Assembly (NCBI GenBank): GCA_002389045.1
Contig: DGNS01000012.1
Coordinates: forward strand, 55,364-119,363
Direction: 5' to 3'
Length of the DNA: 64,000 bases
Source of the DNA: Thiotrichaceae bacterium UBA4486
GTDB lineage: Bacteria; Pseudomonadota; Gammaproteobacteria; Eutrophobiales; Eutrophobiaceae
The notes below the pieces were generated by a model. It was not told where the DNA came from, did no database searches, and saw only the letters and a program-made list of their open reading frames with translations. Within the stretch, counting starts at the first letter, position 1; each line of letters opens with the position of its first letter. Made by a program: the position numbers and the translations under genes. This document shows, piece by piece, positions 26,912 to 40,329 of the stretch.

Positions 26912-27898
26912 TCACTGCAGCAGAGCATCGATGGCATCGCAAACAGCATCGACGGGAATAAGGTGCATTTCCACGCCGCCGAAGTCACGGGCCAGCAGGG
27001 TAATGCGGGCGGCCCTGTCCTGGACAAACTTTTCGGCATTGCTGTGCCCGAACAACGACACCAGCGGCGGCCCGGCGATGGCAAAAATATGGCCGGTGCC
27101 GGAATCATTGGCTACGCCCGCGGCAATACGCTCGGCCAGCGCCAGCGAAAGCAAGACGCCGTTGCCTCCCGGTGGCGGCCCGGCCTGTTCCGGGAACAGG
27201 CAACCGGGACACTCGGCATTAATGCGGTTTTTCCAGCCGGCCTCGGCAGGCCCGAGGAAAAAAACCGGGGCGCGGTTCAACAATATCTGGCGACGGGCCA
27301 GCTCAATGTAGGATTCAAGCGGCCAGCACTTGCGTGCCACACCGGATCCGGGCGCAAGCCCGATATAGCAAGGTCCCTCGGGGAGAAGCTGTCCGGCCAG
27401 TGACCGGTACTCGTCGGGCAGCGTCAGGGCATAATTTGCAACCACCGGGCGACCGGCAGCCAGGCCTATCAACTGCAACAGGCGACGCTGCACCGAGCCG
27501 CGCTTGTGCGGCGTGTCCGGCCGATCATCGGAAAACAAAAATGCGGCGGTCGAAGAGATAAAGCGCCGATGCTGCAAACGTTTCAGCAACAGGGTGGACT
27601 TGATCTTGTTCTGGGTGTCGATAATGACATCATAAAACCCTGGCGGCGGCGGACGCAGATATTCTTTCAGGCTCATGCCGAGCGTAACGTCTTCACGCAC
27701 TTCATCCAGCAGCGGTTCCACCAGTGGTTTCAACTGTCTTGCATAAAAGCTGAAGCCGCTGCCGGCGAGCCAGGTAATATGATGATCAGGAAAGGCCGGG
27801 CGCAAGGCGGACAGCGCCGGCAATTTCAACAACGCATCGCCAAGCAACTCGCCGTGGGAAAAGATCAGCAAGGCCGGCTTGCCGGCGGCATCAGTCAT
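26912..27898 (-). CDS. Family 9 glycosyltransferase (heptosyltransferase-like)
   Basis: The 328-residue GT-B protein has LIFSHGELLGDALLKLPAL at the start, LAPGSGVARKCWP and VANDSGTGHIFAIAGPPLVSLFG. The N-terminal loop reads GELLGD instead of the usual GxxGD, so it is a diverged GT9 and may use another acceptor. It overlaps the DUF6165 gene by 8 bp. Confidence 0.85.
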   Translation of the reverse strand: MTDAAGKPALLIFSHGELLGDALLKLPALSALRPAFPDHHITWLAGSGFSFYARQLKPLVEPLLDEVREDVTLGMSLKEYLRPPPPGFYDVIIDTQNKIKSTLLLKRLQHRRFISSTAAFLFSDDRPDTPHKRGSVQRRLLQLIGLAAGRPVVANYALTLPDEYRSLAGQLLPEGPCYIGLAPGSGVARKCWPLESYIELARRQILLNRAPVFFLGPAEAGWKNRINAECPGCLFPEQAGPPPGGNGVLLSLALAERIAAGVANDSGTGHIFAIAGPPLVSLFGHSNAEKFVQDRAARITLLARDFGGVEMHLIPVDAVCDAIDALLQ

Positions 27899-28292
27899 CC
27901 GCGCCGTAGTCGGAGTAGGATTTTTCTTCCACCAGATCAGATCCGAGTTTCATGTTTATCTGTTTTTTCACGTCGGCACGCTTATCGTTGGAGATATAGA
28001 CGGCGCGCGCAAGCCGGATAAATTCCTCGTCGTACAGCCTGGCTTTTTCCCTGTCACGGATGGCGTCCTCGATATCCCAGAGTTTTTCGTTGATCGATTT
28101 AAGTTCGGCGATTTGCTCATCGACGCTGGCGTCAAGTTTCGCGGCGGCCTGCTGCCAGCAGTCCTCCAGTTCGGCAAGTTCATGGCGCACGTTCGCCAGC
28201 TTGTCTGCATCGGTGATGCGTTCGGTCTTGATGCGCAGGATGGTCAATTTGTCGAGTAATTCGCCGTAGGAAACAGGGATCGATAGACTCAT
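27891..28292 (-). CDS. DUF6165 family protein
   Basis: The 133-residue protein is almost wholly helical and charged. It begins SIPVSYGELLDKLTILRIKTERI and has a long coiled-coil-like middle, matching DUF6165. Members occur in LPS and polysaccharide clusters and have no known activity. It heads the leftward GT9-GT9-GT4 operon, suggesting an accessory role in core assembly. Confidence 0.82.
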   Translation of the reverse strand: MSLSIPVSYGELLDKLTILRIKTERITDADKLANVRHELAELEDCWQQAAAKLDASVDEQIAELKSINEKLWDIEDAIRDREKARLYDEEFIRLARAVYISNDKRADVKKQINMKLGSDLVEEKSYSDYGADD

Positions 28293-28361
28293 GATAGCGG
28301 TTCGGTTGCAGGTATTGATTTTAAGGGTTGGCGTTATTGTAACGTGAAAGCATGCCGTGGG

Positions 28362-29708
28362 TTATTTCCCTATACAAAAGCGCGAGAAGATTTCCCCGAG
28401 CAGGTCATCGGGCAGAAACTCGCCCTTGAGTTCGGACAGCGCGCGTTGCGCCTGTAACAGATCCTCGGCCAGCAATTCTCCGGCTCCGTGAAGACGCAGT
28501 TGCTCCAGGCCATTAATGAGGCTTCGGCGGGCGTTTTCCATCGCATCGAGATGCCGTTGCCGGGCCAGGAAAAGAGGTTCGCACGCATCACTCACCAGCA
28601 GGCGGCGGGCAATCTCTTCCTGCAGCAGCTCAACACCGGCGCCGGTTTTGGCGGACAGGTAAATTTCCACGGCATCGTTTTTTTCGCGCCGCGGTTTTTC
28701 ATCATGAAGATCGATCTTGTTATAGATACGCAACACTTCGCTGTCTGGCGGGAGATTATCCAGTTTGATAACCGGGTCTTCATGGCACTCATTAACGTGG
28801 ATAATGATATCGCCGCGGCCAAGCGCCTCTCGTGCCCGGTTCACGCCCTCGATTTCCACGGGATCACTGGTCTCGCGCAAACCGGCGGTGTCCGTCACCT
28901 GCGCGATAACGCCGGAGAAGCTCATCTCCTGTTCCACCAGGTCCCGGGTGGTGCCGGAAACATGGCTGACTATGGATGTGCTGTAGCCGGAGAGCTGGTT
29001 CATCAGGCTGGATTTGCCAACATTGGGTCGGCCGACAATGACAATACGTTTGCCTTCACGCAGTTGCTTGCCCTGTCGGCTGCGCGACAACAACAGGGAA
29101 ATTATTTCGATAGCCTGCTGCAACTGTTGTTTTATTTGTCCATCCGCCAGGAAATCGATGTCTTCCTCCGGAAAGTCCAGCGCCGATTCCACGAATGCCC
29201 GCATTTCAATAATCACGGACAGCGCCTCGTCGATGTCCGTGGAAAAGCGGCCCTGTAAGGACAGGCTGGCGTTGCGTGCTGCCTGCAGCGAATGGCTTTC
29301 AATCAGATCGGCCACGGCTTCGGCCTGGATCAGATCCAGTTTTTCATTCAGGAAGGCGCGTTCCGTAAACTCACCCGGTCGCGCCTGGCGGGCGCCCAGT
29401 CGCGTGGCGCAGCGAACCATCTCCCGCAGCACCATGTCAGCACCGTGCGCGTGTAATTCCACCATGTCTTCGCCGGTATAGGATCCCGGCGCGGGGAAGG
29501 CGATTGCAAGACCCTGATCCAGCACCAGGCCCTGGTCATCGATGATCGGAGTGTATACAGCGGTACGCGATTGCAGGGGGCGGCGGATCATGCGACCGGC
29601 TATATCCATTGCACGTGGGCCGGACAGCCTGACGATGCCGACCGCGCCTTTGCCGGGCGGAGTGGCAATGGCGACGATTGTATCGTTGCCGGCAGTGCTG
29701 CGTATCAT
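28362..29708 (-). CDS. mnmE: tRNA modification GTPase MnmE
   Basis: The 448-residue protein has the N-terminal folate-binding domain (IVAIATPPGKGAVGIVRLSGP), a helical domain, an inserted GTPase domain (GRPNVGKSSLMNQL, DTAGLRE, NKID) and the terminal FCIGK motif whose Cys is essential in E. coli. With MnmG it makes the cmnm5 group at wobble U34. The ATG at 29708 is chosen; the frame extends 31 codons further without family support. MnmG is not adjacent, unlike in many relatives. Confidence 0.97.
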   Translation of the reverse strand: MIRSTAGNDTIVAIATPPGKGAVGIVRLSGPRAMDIAGRMIRRPLQSRTAVYTPIIDDQGLVLDQGLAIAFPAPGSYTGEDMVELHAHGADMVLREMVRCATRLGARQARPGEFTERAFLNEKLDLIQAEAVADLIESHSLQAARNASLSLQGRFSTDIDEALSVIIEMRAFVESALDFPEEDIDFLADGQIKQQLQQAIEIISLLLSRSRQGKQLREGKRIVIVGRPNVGKSSLMNQLSGYSTSIVSHVSGTTRDLVEQEMSFSGVIAQVTDTAGLRETSDPVEIEGVNRAREALGRGDIIIHVNECHEDPVIKLDNLPPDSEVLRIYNKIDLHDEKPRREKNDAVEIYLSAKTGAGVELLQEEIARRLLVSDACEPLFLARQRHLDAMENARRSLINGLEQLRLHGAGELLAEDLLQAQRALSELKGEFLPDDLLGEIFSRFCIGK

Positions 29709-29856
29709 AAATATTGAAGTGTTGGGCCGGGCCGGGCCGGCGTTGAATATACCATGAGTATGTGCGGCAGGGTCACGGTCCGGACAAAGCCGTAAATGCA
29801 TTGCCGGTTAATATCAACACGGCAGTGTCGCATGCTGCCACGAAGCCTGTTCCGGG

Positions 29857-31524
29857 CTACTTGCCGGCCGCCTCGATGCGCCGCGTGATCATCCACTGCT
29901 GGGCAATGGACAGGATATTGTTGACGACCCAGTACAGCACCAGCCCCGAGGGGAAGAACGCAAAAAACACGGTAAAAACGAAGGGCAGGGTCATCATGAC
30001 TTTTTCCTGCACCGGATCCATGGGGGCGGGATTGAGCTTTTGCTGGAAGAACATGCTGATGCCCATCAGCACCGGCAACACATACCATGGATCGGGAGTC
30101 GACAAATCCTGAAGCCATAGCACAAAACTGGCCTGTCGCAATTCCACGCTTTCCAGCAAGACCCAGTACAGGGCGATAAACACCGGGATCTGGATCAGAA
30201 TCGGGAAACAGCCGCCCAGCGGATTGATCTTCTCTTTCTTGTAAAGATCCATCATGGCCTGGTTGAGCCGCGCCTTGTCATCCTTGTAGCGCTCACGCAC
30301 GGCAAGCAGCCGGGGTTGAACCTTGCGCATGTTGGCCATGGATCGATAACCCGCGGCTGACAACGGGTAAAAAATGAGTTTAACCAACAATGTGACCAGT
30401 ATGATGGCAGCGCCCCAGTTGCCTGTAACTCCATGAAACCAGTCCAGGCAAATGAATAATGGCTTGGCAACAAACCACAGCGCACCATAATCAACCGTGA
30501 GTTCCAGCCTCGGCGCGGATTGCTCGAGCAGGTCCTGGATCTTCGGACCAATAAACAGTTTGTGGGAAAACATGTCGGTGGCGCCCGGTTGAATCTGTTT
30601 CGGCGGAGACATCATGCCGATCAGGTAGCGGTTCTCCTGATGCAGAGCCTTGGTGTAATAGTAATGCGGGGTTTTGTTTGATCCGGGGATCAGGGCGCTG
30701 ACGAAGTAATGCTGAAGCATGGCCACCCAGCCATCCGTCACCTCGACCCCCAACGGCTTGTCTTCCATGTCGTCAAAATCGATTTTCTCGTAACGCTCCT
30801 CCGGCGTTGAGAGCACGGCACCGGTATAAGTATAGATCAGCCTGTGGCCGGTGCGATTGGGATCGTTTCTCTGTAATTGTCCATAAGCGCGACCGGACCA
30901 GGTGCTGGAACTCCTGTTGTTCAGCGTATATTCAACCCCGATCTGGTAAGAGCTACGGCTGAAGCGATAGATTTTTTCCACTTCGATGCCGCTGTCGGCG
31001 CGCCAGCGAAGCGGAACCGCCAGCGTGTCCCTGTTGTCATCGAGGTGGTAGGAATCGCGGACGCTGCTGTAGGTCGCATCATGGGTGGGCGCATCCTGGT
31101 CCGCAAGCAGCCCGCCCTGCAGAACATAAAAATGATCCTGTTGGCGTTCCATCAGCACGACGGGTTCTTCCGGTTTGTCGACATCAACCGGATACTCCAG
31201 CAATTCCAGTTGATCAATGCCGCCGCCTCGCAGGTTGATGCGGACACGATAAACGTCTGTGGTGACTGTAATATAGCGTTGCGTGGACGGCGCGGTTACA
31301 GGAGGCGCAGCGTGCTCGCTGCTGGCGCCGACAGCAGCCGGAATATCCGGCATATCCATGGATGCAGGTTCCTGGGCGGGAACAACCTGCTGTCCTGTTT
31401 CGCTCGATTCCTGCCACGAAGTCTCTGTCGCGGGAGACGGACCATAATCCTCTTCCCAGGCCTGGATCAACATCATGATCACGAGACCAATGGCAAGAAT
31501 CAGAATAAAACGGGTGGTGTCCAT
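29857..31524 (-). CDS. yidC: Membrane protein insertase YidC
   Basis: The 555-residue protein has an N-terminal membrane anchor, a large periplasmic beta domain (about 60-340) and the five-helix insertase core with NPLGGCFPILIQIPVFIALYWVL and a C-terminal helix pair ending in basic residues. YidC inserts inner-membrane proteins alone or with SecYEG. It follows yidD after 2 bp in the rpmH-rnpA-yidD-yidC order. Confidence 0.97.
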   Translation of the reverse strand: MDTTRFILILAIGLVIMMLIQAWEEDYGPSPATETSWQESSETGQQVVPAQEPASMDMPDIPAAVGASSEHAAPPVTAPSTQRYITVTTDVYRVRINLRGGGIDQLELLEYPVDVDKPEEPVVLMERQQDHFYVLQGGLLADQDAPTHDATYSSVRDSYHLDDNRDTLAVPLRWRADSGIEVEKIYRFSRSSYQIGVEYTLNNRSSSTWSGRAYGQLQRNDPNRTGHRLIYTYTGAVLSTPEERYEKIDFDDMEDKPLGVEVTDGWVAMLQHYFVSALIPGSNKTPHYYYTKALHQENRYLIGMMSPPKQIQPGATDMFSHKLFIGPKIQDLLEQSAPRLELTVDYGALWFVAKPLFICLDWFHGVTGNWGAAIILVTLLVKLIFYPLSAAGYRSMANMRKVQPRLLAVRERYKDDKARLNQAMMDLYKKEKINPLGGCFPILIQIPVFIALYWVLLESVELRQASFVLWLQDLSTPDPWYVLPVLMGISMFFQQKLNPAPMDPVQEKVMMTLPFVFTVFFAFFPSGLVLYWVVNNILSIAQQWMITRRIEAAGK

Positions 31525-31526
31525 GT

Positions 31527-31754
31527 TCAGTTAGTCGCGTGCTTTTCGGGCACAGGATCGTAGCCGCCCGGATGCAGGGGATGACAACGGCAAATCCTCG
31601 CTGCGCCCATAACCACGCCTTTCATGCTTCCGTGCAAGCGAACCGCCTCTAGAGTGTACTCAGAGCAGGTGGGATAATAACGACAACAGGGCCCAATGAA
31701 CGGACTGATGCAGTATTGATAAAAGCGGATTATTTTGTCGATGATGATGTGCAT
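31527..31754 (-). CDS. yidD: Membrane protein insertion efficiency factor YidD
   Basis: The 75-residue protein carries [25 protein letters not shown] and [12 protein letters not shown], the defining motifs of YidD. It is a small membrane-associated helper of insertion. The ATG at 31754 is the likely start; it lies inside the 3' end of rnpA (25-bp overlap), a usual arrangement. Confidence 0.95.
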   Translation of the reverse strand: MHIIIDKIIRFYQYCISPFIGPCCRYYPTCSEYTLEAVRLHGSMKGVVMGAARICRCHPLHPGGYDPVPEKHATN

Positions 31755-32101
31755 GCTGATAACTGCTGCCAATGATATTCAAGTGATCGCCGAAGTCGGG
31801 TCCTGTCAGTATTTCGCAACGATCGACCGGAGACGACAATAATATCCCAGCCCTTGAGTGTCTGAGAATGGCGCCTGAAAAATTCGCGCACCTGTCTCTT
31901 GATTATGTTCCGCTTGACAACTGTCCCTGCGGAGCGGACGGATACAGCCATACCAAGACGTGCGACGGGCTGGCCGTTCCGGTGGGCCAGCACCGTAAAG
32001 TTGCTATCCCTGGAACGTCGTCCACTCTTGAAGGCCTGGTTGAAATCCGCGGGCTGGTTGATTCGATGATGCCTGGTAAAGCGCCCGGTGCGGGTGTTCA
32101 C
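31730..32101 (-). CDS. rnpA: Ribonuclease P protein component
   Basis: The 123-residue basic protein has [31 protein letters not shown], in which the RNxxKRxxRE box is the RNase P RNA-binding signature. It helps the RNA subunit process tRNA 5' ends. It starts at GTG 4 bp after rpmH. An ATG alternative is not available near the start. Confidence 0.95.
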   Translation of the reverse strand: MNTRTGRFTRHHRINQPADFNQAFKSGRRSRDSNFTVLAHRNGQPVARLGMAVSVRSAGTVVKRNIIKRQVREFFRRHSQTLKGWDIIVVSGRSLRNTDRTRLRRSLEYHWQQLSACTSSSTK

Positions 32102-32105
32102 TCAC

Positions 32106-32240
32106 TCAGGCCGAGAGGCGTTTGCGCCCTTTTGCCCTGCGTGCCTTGATAATTGCCCGGCCTGATTTGGTCGCCATACGGGAGCGAAACCCGTGGTTAC
32201 GCTTACGCTTCAGGTTGCTTGGCTGGAATGGTCGTTTCAT
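32106..32240 (-). CDS. rpmH: 50S ribosomal protein L34
   Basis: The 44-residue protein reads [18 protein letters not shown] at the start and ends in GRKRLSA, a canonical L34. It is short and highly basic. It heads the leftward rpmH-rnpA-yidD-yidC operon and is divergent from dnaA. Confidence 0.98.
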   Translation of the reverse strand: MKRPFQPSNLKRKRNHGFRSRMATKSGRAIIKARRAKGRKRLSA

Positions 32241-32431
32241 TTTCTCTGCTACCCGGTAAAAATTCGGTCAAATCAAAAGGCTGGCTATCTTACTGTCAGG
32301 GTGAGGTAATTTCAATGAATGTTTGGCCTCGCGGTTGTTGTGGATAAGTTGACCGATGCGGTATACACTCAATCGCCTTACCCGGTAACCTTAAATCACT
32401 GCAGCAATACACATATCCGAGGGCATTAGTT
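32241..32431. other. rpmH-dnaA intergenic region with DnaA box
   Basis: This 191-bp divergent spacer holds a perfect DnaA box at 32339-32347 and two copies of TACCCGGTAA (32252-32261 region and 32379-32388). It must contain the promoters of rpmH and dnaA. In pseudomonads the corresponding spacer has origin activity, but here only one good box is visible, so autoregulation of dnaA is as likely. Confidence 0.6.
32339..32347 (-). promoter_or_regulatory. Perfect DnaA box upstream of dnaA
   Basis: TGTGGATAA is the exact complement of the TTATCCACA consensus. It lies 84 bp before the dnaA start and may mediate autoregulation or origin function. Confidence 0.8.
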
Positions 32432-33769
32432 TTGGAGATGTCGCCATGGCAAAAATGTTTGGAACGTCTGGAAGGAGAACTCTCCCCGCAACTGTTTAAC
32501 ACCTGGATACGCCCGCTCCAGGCGATTGAAAATCAAGGCAGTATCCGTTTGCTCGCGCCCAATCGTTTTGTCATGGACTGGGTCAATGAACAGTATTTCA
32601 GTTCCATCCGTGAACACCTGAATACCATCCTTGGTGACGACTGCAGTCTCAGAATCGAGGTCGGCTCGCAGAAAACCTCGTCTCCTCCCCAGCGCAATAT
32701 GACCACCGAGACTGTTGCCGTTGAACAGAAAAAAGACAAGCCAAAACGTTCAGCGAATCTGAATCCGGAATTTACCTTCCAGACCTTCGTGGAAGGCAAA
32801 TCGAACCAGATGGCGCGAGCGGCCTCGGTACAGGCCTCGGAGAATCCGGGAGAATCGTACAACCCGCTGTTTATTTACGGGGGTGTCGGCCTTGGCAAGA
32901 CGCACCTGATGCACGCCATCGGGCACGCGATCATGCAGCACAAGCCCAACAGCAACATCATCTATCTGCATTCCGAGCGCTTTGTTGCCGACATGGTGCG
33001 CGCCCTGCAGCATAATGCAATCAATGATTTTAAACGTTTTTACCGTTCCGTTGACGCCCTGCTTATCGATGACATCCAGTTTTTTGCCGGCAAGGAGCGA
33101 TCCCAGGAAGAGTTTTTTCATACTTTCAATGCGCTGCTTGAAGGTCAGCACCAGATTGTTCTAACCTGCGATCGTTTTCCCAAGGAAGTCAACGGCCTGG
33201 AAGAGCGCCTGAAATCCCGTTTCGGCTGGGGGCTGACCGTCGCCATTGAGCCTCCGGAACTGGAGACACGTGTTGCCATCATTCGCAAGAAAGCTCAACG
33301 CTACCAAATCGCTTTGCCGGACGATGTGTCTTTCTTCATCGCTGAACGCTTTCGCTCTAACGTTCGTGATCTGGAGGGCGCGCTGAACCGGGTTATCGCC
33401 AACTCCAATCTCACCGGAAACCCGATTAACATGGATCTGGTCCAGGTTGCTTTGAGAGATCTGTTGCTGCTGCAAGATCGGCAAATCTCGATCGATAACA
33501 TTCAGAAAACCACGGCTGAATATTACAAAATCCGTGTGGCTGACCTGTTATCGAAACGTCGCAGCCGTTCCGTGGCTCGTCCGCGGCAGGTTGCCATGGC
33601 ATTATCAAAAGAACTGACCAATCACAGCCTACCCGAAATCGGTGATGCTTTTGGAGGCCGGGATCATACTACTGTGTTACATGCATGCCGTAAAATCAAC
33701 GAGTTACGGCAAAGTGAGCAAAAAATCCAGGAAGATTACATCAATCTTGAGAGAATCCTGACAACATGA
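32432..33769 (+). CDS. dnaA: Replication initiator DnaA
   Basis: The 445-residue protein has domain I ([24 protein letters not shown]), a short linker, the AAA+ domain (Walker [16 protein letters not shown]; Walker [10 protein letters not shown]) and domain IV with [26 protein letters not shown], which reads DnaA boxes. The TTG at 32432 has a GAGGG ribosome site at good distance; the ATG at 32438 has one too close, so TTG is preferred. Confidence 0.98.
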   Translation: MEMSPWQKCLERLEGELSPQLFNTWIRPLQAIENQGSIRLLAPNRFVMDWVNEQYFSSIREHLNTILGDDCSLRIEVGSQKTSSPPQRNMTTETVAVEQKKDKPKRSANLNPEFTFQTFVEGKSNQMARAASVQASENPGESYNPLFIYGGVGLGKTHLMHAIGHAIMQHKPNSNIIYLHSERFVADMVRALQHNAINDFKRFYRSVDALLIDDIQFFAGKERSQEEFFHTFNALLEGQHQIVLTCDRFPKEVNGLEERLKSRFGWGLTVAIEPPELETRVAIIRKKAQRYQIALPDDVSFFIAERFRSNVRDLEGALNRVIANSNLTGNPINMDLVQVALRDLLLLQDRQISIDNIQKTTAEYYKIRVADLLSKRRSRSVARPRQVAMALSKELTNHSLPEIGDAFGGRDHTTVLHACRKINELRQSEQKIQEDYINLERILTT

Positions 33770-33912
33770 GGTGGACATGCTGTGAATATCAAGATAATCA
33801 CGAAGATCATCGTATTTCAAACTAAACAATACAGAGAAGCGGGTTGTTTTTCACCAGACTTAACCAAAGAAAATACAGTATTAAATAATTGATATAAAAT
33901 AGAAAATCAAAG

Positions 33913-33921
33913 TTATCCACA
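33913..33921 (+). promoter_or_regulatory. Perfect DnaA box, dnaA-dnaN spacer
   Basis: TTATCCACA matches the consensus exactly and directly precedes the AT-rich triplet run. Confidence 0.85.
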
Positions 33922-33933
33922 TAAGTTAATAAC

Positions 33934-33948
33934 TAATAGTAATAATAA
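33934..33948 (+). other. DnaA-trio-like element
   Basis: TAA-TAG-TAA-TAA-TAA: five consecutive TA(A/G) triplets. In other bacteria such triplets next to a DnaA box guide DnaA onto single-stranded DNA. Function here is inferred from form and position. Confidence 0.5.
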
Positions 33949-33961
33949 CAGGTTTATATAT

Positions 33962-35062
33962 ATGAAATTTTCTATATTAAGAGAAACGCTTTTGCCGGAA
34001 TTACAAATCATTATCTCAGTGGTTGACAGGCGACAATCGTTGCCAATCCTGGCTAATGTTCTCTTCAACAGTACCGGGCAAGGATTCTCTTTGACAGCGA
34101 CGGACATGGAGGTTGAGTTGGTTGCCAGCAAGGATGAGCCGTTGGGCAGTACCGGGCAAGTCACTATCCCGGCCAGAAAACTTCTGGATATTTGCCGCTC
34201 TTTGCCGGAGTCGGCAAAGCTGGAGTTTGATGCCAGCAAGGATCGGGTTCAACTGAAATCCGGGAAAAGCCGGTTTTCGCTGGCATCACAGCCGGCACAG
34301 GAATTTCCCTTGACCGATATAGAAGATTTTCCGGTTAACTTCAAAATTGCACAAGGCGTCTTCCGTTCTCTGCTCGAAGATACGCTCTTTGCCATGGCGC
34401 AGCAGGACGTGCGCTATTATTTAAATGGATTATTACTGGAAATTGGCCCTGAAAAATTAAGAGCCGTGGCTACAGACGGTCATCGACTTGCACTGAAAGA
34501 AGTCGACATCAGCAGTAATGTTACAGATACACTTCAGATCATCGTACCAAGGAAAGGGGTGATGGAGTTGGTTCGTCTGGTAGGAGATACGGAAGATCCG
34601 GTAGAAGTCTATGTCAGCACAAACCATATACGTTTTCAGATAGGTCATATCCGCTTTACCAGTAAATTGATTGATGGAAAATTTCCCGATTATGAACGTG
34701 TGATCCCCAAAGATTCCGGCAATCATATGATTGCTGATCGGGAAACGTTGAGACAGAGCCTGAACCGCGCTTCCATACTTTCCAATGAAAAATACCGGGG
34801 TATTCGCCTGGAAGTAAAGGAGGGCAGTCTCAGGGCGGAAGCCCAGAATCCGGAACAGGAAGAAGCGGAAGAAGTGATCCAGGTGGAATACAGCGGCGAC
34901 CCTATGGAAATAGGCTTTAATGTGTCTTATTTACTGGATGCAATAGGAGCGATAAAAACCGAGAAGGTCAACGTCGTGTTGACAGATGCGAACAGCAGTT
35001 GCCTGATCCTGCCTCAGGATGAGAGCCAGTGTAAGTATGTTGTGATGCCGATGCGCTTATAG
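33962..35062 (+). CDS. dnaN: DNA polymerase III beta sliding clamp
   Basis: The 366-residue protein has the three repeated clamp domains and typical segments: SVVDRRQSLPILANVL, YYLNGLLLEI and the C-terminal YVVMPMRL. The ring tethers polymerase III and other partners to DNA. It follows dnaA after the 192-bp AT-rich spacer, which likely contains its own promoter. Confidence 0.98.
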   Translation: MKFSILRETLLPELQIIISVVDRRQSLPILANVLFNSTGQGFSLTATDMEVELVASKDEPLGSTGQVTIPARKLLDICRSLPESAKLEFDASKDRVQLKSGKSRFSLASQPAQEFPLTDIEDFPVNFKIAQGVFRSLLEDTLFAMAQQDVRYYLNGLLLEIGPEKLRAVATDGHRLALKEVDISSNVTDTLQIIVPRKGVMELVRLVGDTEDPVEVYVSTNHIRFQIGHIRFTSKLIDGKFPDYERVIPKDSGNHMIADRETLRQSLNRASILSNEKYRGIRLEVKEGSLRAEAQNPEQEEAEEVIQVEYSGDPMEIGFNVSYLLDAIGAIKTEKVNVVLTDANSSCLILPQDESQCKYVVMPMRL

Positions 35063-35075
35063 TGCCGGTTAAAGT

Positions 35076-39308
<4,233 letters not shown>

Positions 39309-39342
39309 GAATATGTTTTAAATCATCCAGTGAAACGCCGCC

Positions 39343-40329
39343 ATGCCAGAGCAACAGCATTTTACCACCTTGCCCCCGTGGTCTCACGAGGCGGTAGAAG
39401 AAATGTATCACCTCCCGTTTAATGACCTGCTGCATCGTGCGCATTCAGTGCATCGTATGCATTTCGATCCCAATCGAGTGCAATTAAGCACATTGCTAAA
39501 CATCAAGACCGGCGGCTGTCCCGAGGACTGTGCGTACTGCCCGCAAAGCGTTCACTACAATACCGGCGTCGAAGCCGGGGCGTTGCTGGAAGCCGCGCAG
39601 GTTGAACGCGCAGCCCTGGAAGCCAGGACCCATGGGGCAACGCGGTTTTGTATGGGCGCCGCCTGGCGACAGTTGCGTGATCGGGATCTTGAAAAAATAA
39701 TCACCCTGGTTGGGGCGGTGAAAGCGCTGGGCATGGAGACGTGTTTGACTCTGGGCATGTTGACGTCGGAACAGGCCCGGCAGCTCAAGGAAGCCGGCCT
39801 CGATTATTACAATCACAATATCGACTCCTCAAGGGAGTTCTACGAAAGCATTGTCTCGACCCGCCAGTACGATGATCGGTTGCAAACATTGGCTAACGTG
39901 CGTGAAGCAGGGATCAAAGTGTGTTGTGGCGGCATTGTCGGCATGGGTGAGAGCGTGCGCGACCGAATCGGGTTTCTGGCAACTCTCGCCAATCTGCCGG
40001 AGCCTCCCGAAAGCGTGCCCATAAATACTCTGGTCAGAGCCGCGGGCACACCGCTGGAGAATGCGGACAAACTGGATCCCTTTGACCTGGTGCGGACCAT
40101 AGCAGTCGCACGCATTCTCATGCCGTCGTCCATGGTGCGCCTGTCAGCGGGGCGCAATGACATGTCCGACGAGTTGCAGGCACTGTGTTTTCATGCCGGG
40201 GCGAACTCCATATTTTACGGGGACAAGCTGTTGACCACTGATAATCCACGCTTTGATCAGGACCGGGAGCTGCTGGGACGTCTCGGTGTTACGGCAGCCT
40301 CTGAAGCCGTGCAACCTGAGTCGGCGTGA
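39343..40329 (+). CDS. bioB: Biotin synthase BioB
   Basis: The 328-residue radical SAM enzyme has the CPEDCAYC motif (Cys59, Cys63, Cys66) for the 4Fe-4S cluster and further conserved residues ([21 protein letters not shown]) for the 2Fe-2S and substrate sites. It inserts sulfur into dethiobiotin. It is the first gene of a five-gene operon whose genes overlap by 1-4 bp. Confidence 0.98.
   Translation: MPEQQHFTTLPPWSHEAVEEMYHLPFNDLLHRAHSVHRMHFDPNRVQLSTLLNIKTGGCPEDCAYCPQSVHYNTGVEAGALLEAAQVERAALEARTHGATRFCMGAAWRQLRDRDLEKIITLVGAVKALGMETCLTLGMLTSEQARQLKEAGLDYYNHNIDSSREFYESIVSTRQYDDRLQTLANVREAGIKVCCGGIVGMGESVRDRIGFLATLANLPEPPESVPINTLVRAAGTPLENADKLDPFDLVRTIAVARILMPSSMVRLSAGRNDMSDELQALCFHAGANSIFYGDKLLTTDNPRFDQDRELLGRLGVTAASEAVQPESA

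Larger units (their letters stand above)
33770..33961. other. oriC: Candidate chromosomal origin (dnaA-dnaN spacer)
   Basis: This 192-bp spacer is very AT-rich. It holds a perfect DnaA box at 33913-33921, two weaker boxes one mismatch from TTWTNCACA (33781-33789, reverse; 33847-33855) and a run of five TA(A/G) triplets at 33934-33948, 12 bp after the perfect box. This is the layout of an unwinding element with DnaA-trios. Gene direction also flips just to the left. The location is inferred, not proven. Confidence 0.65.

Noticed and set aside
26905..27108. N-terminal extension of the GT9 gene to 27108
   Set aside because: The sequence lies inside the upstream GT9 coding region and does not look like a GT9 N-terminus.
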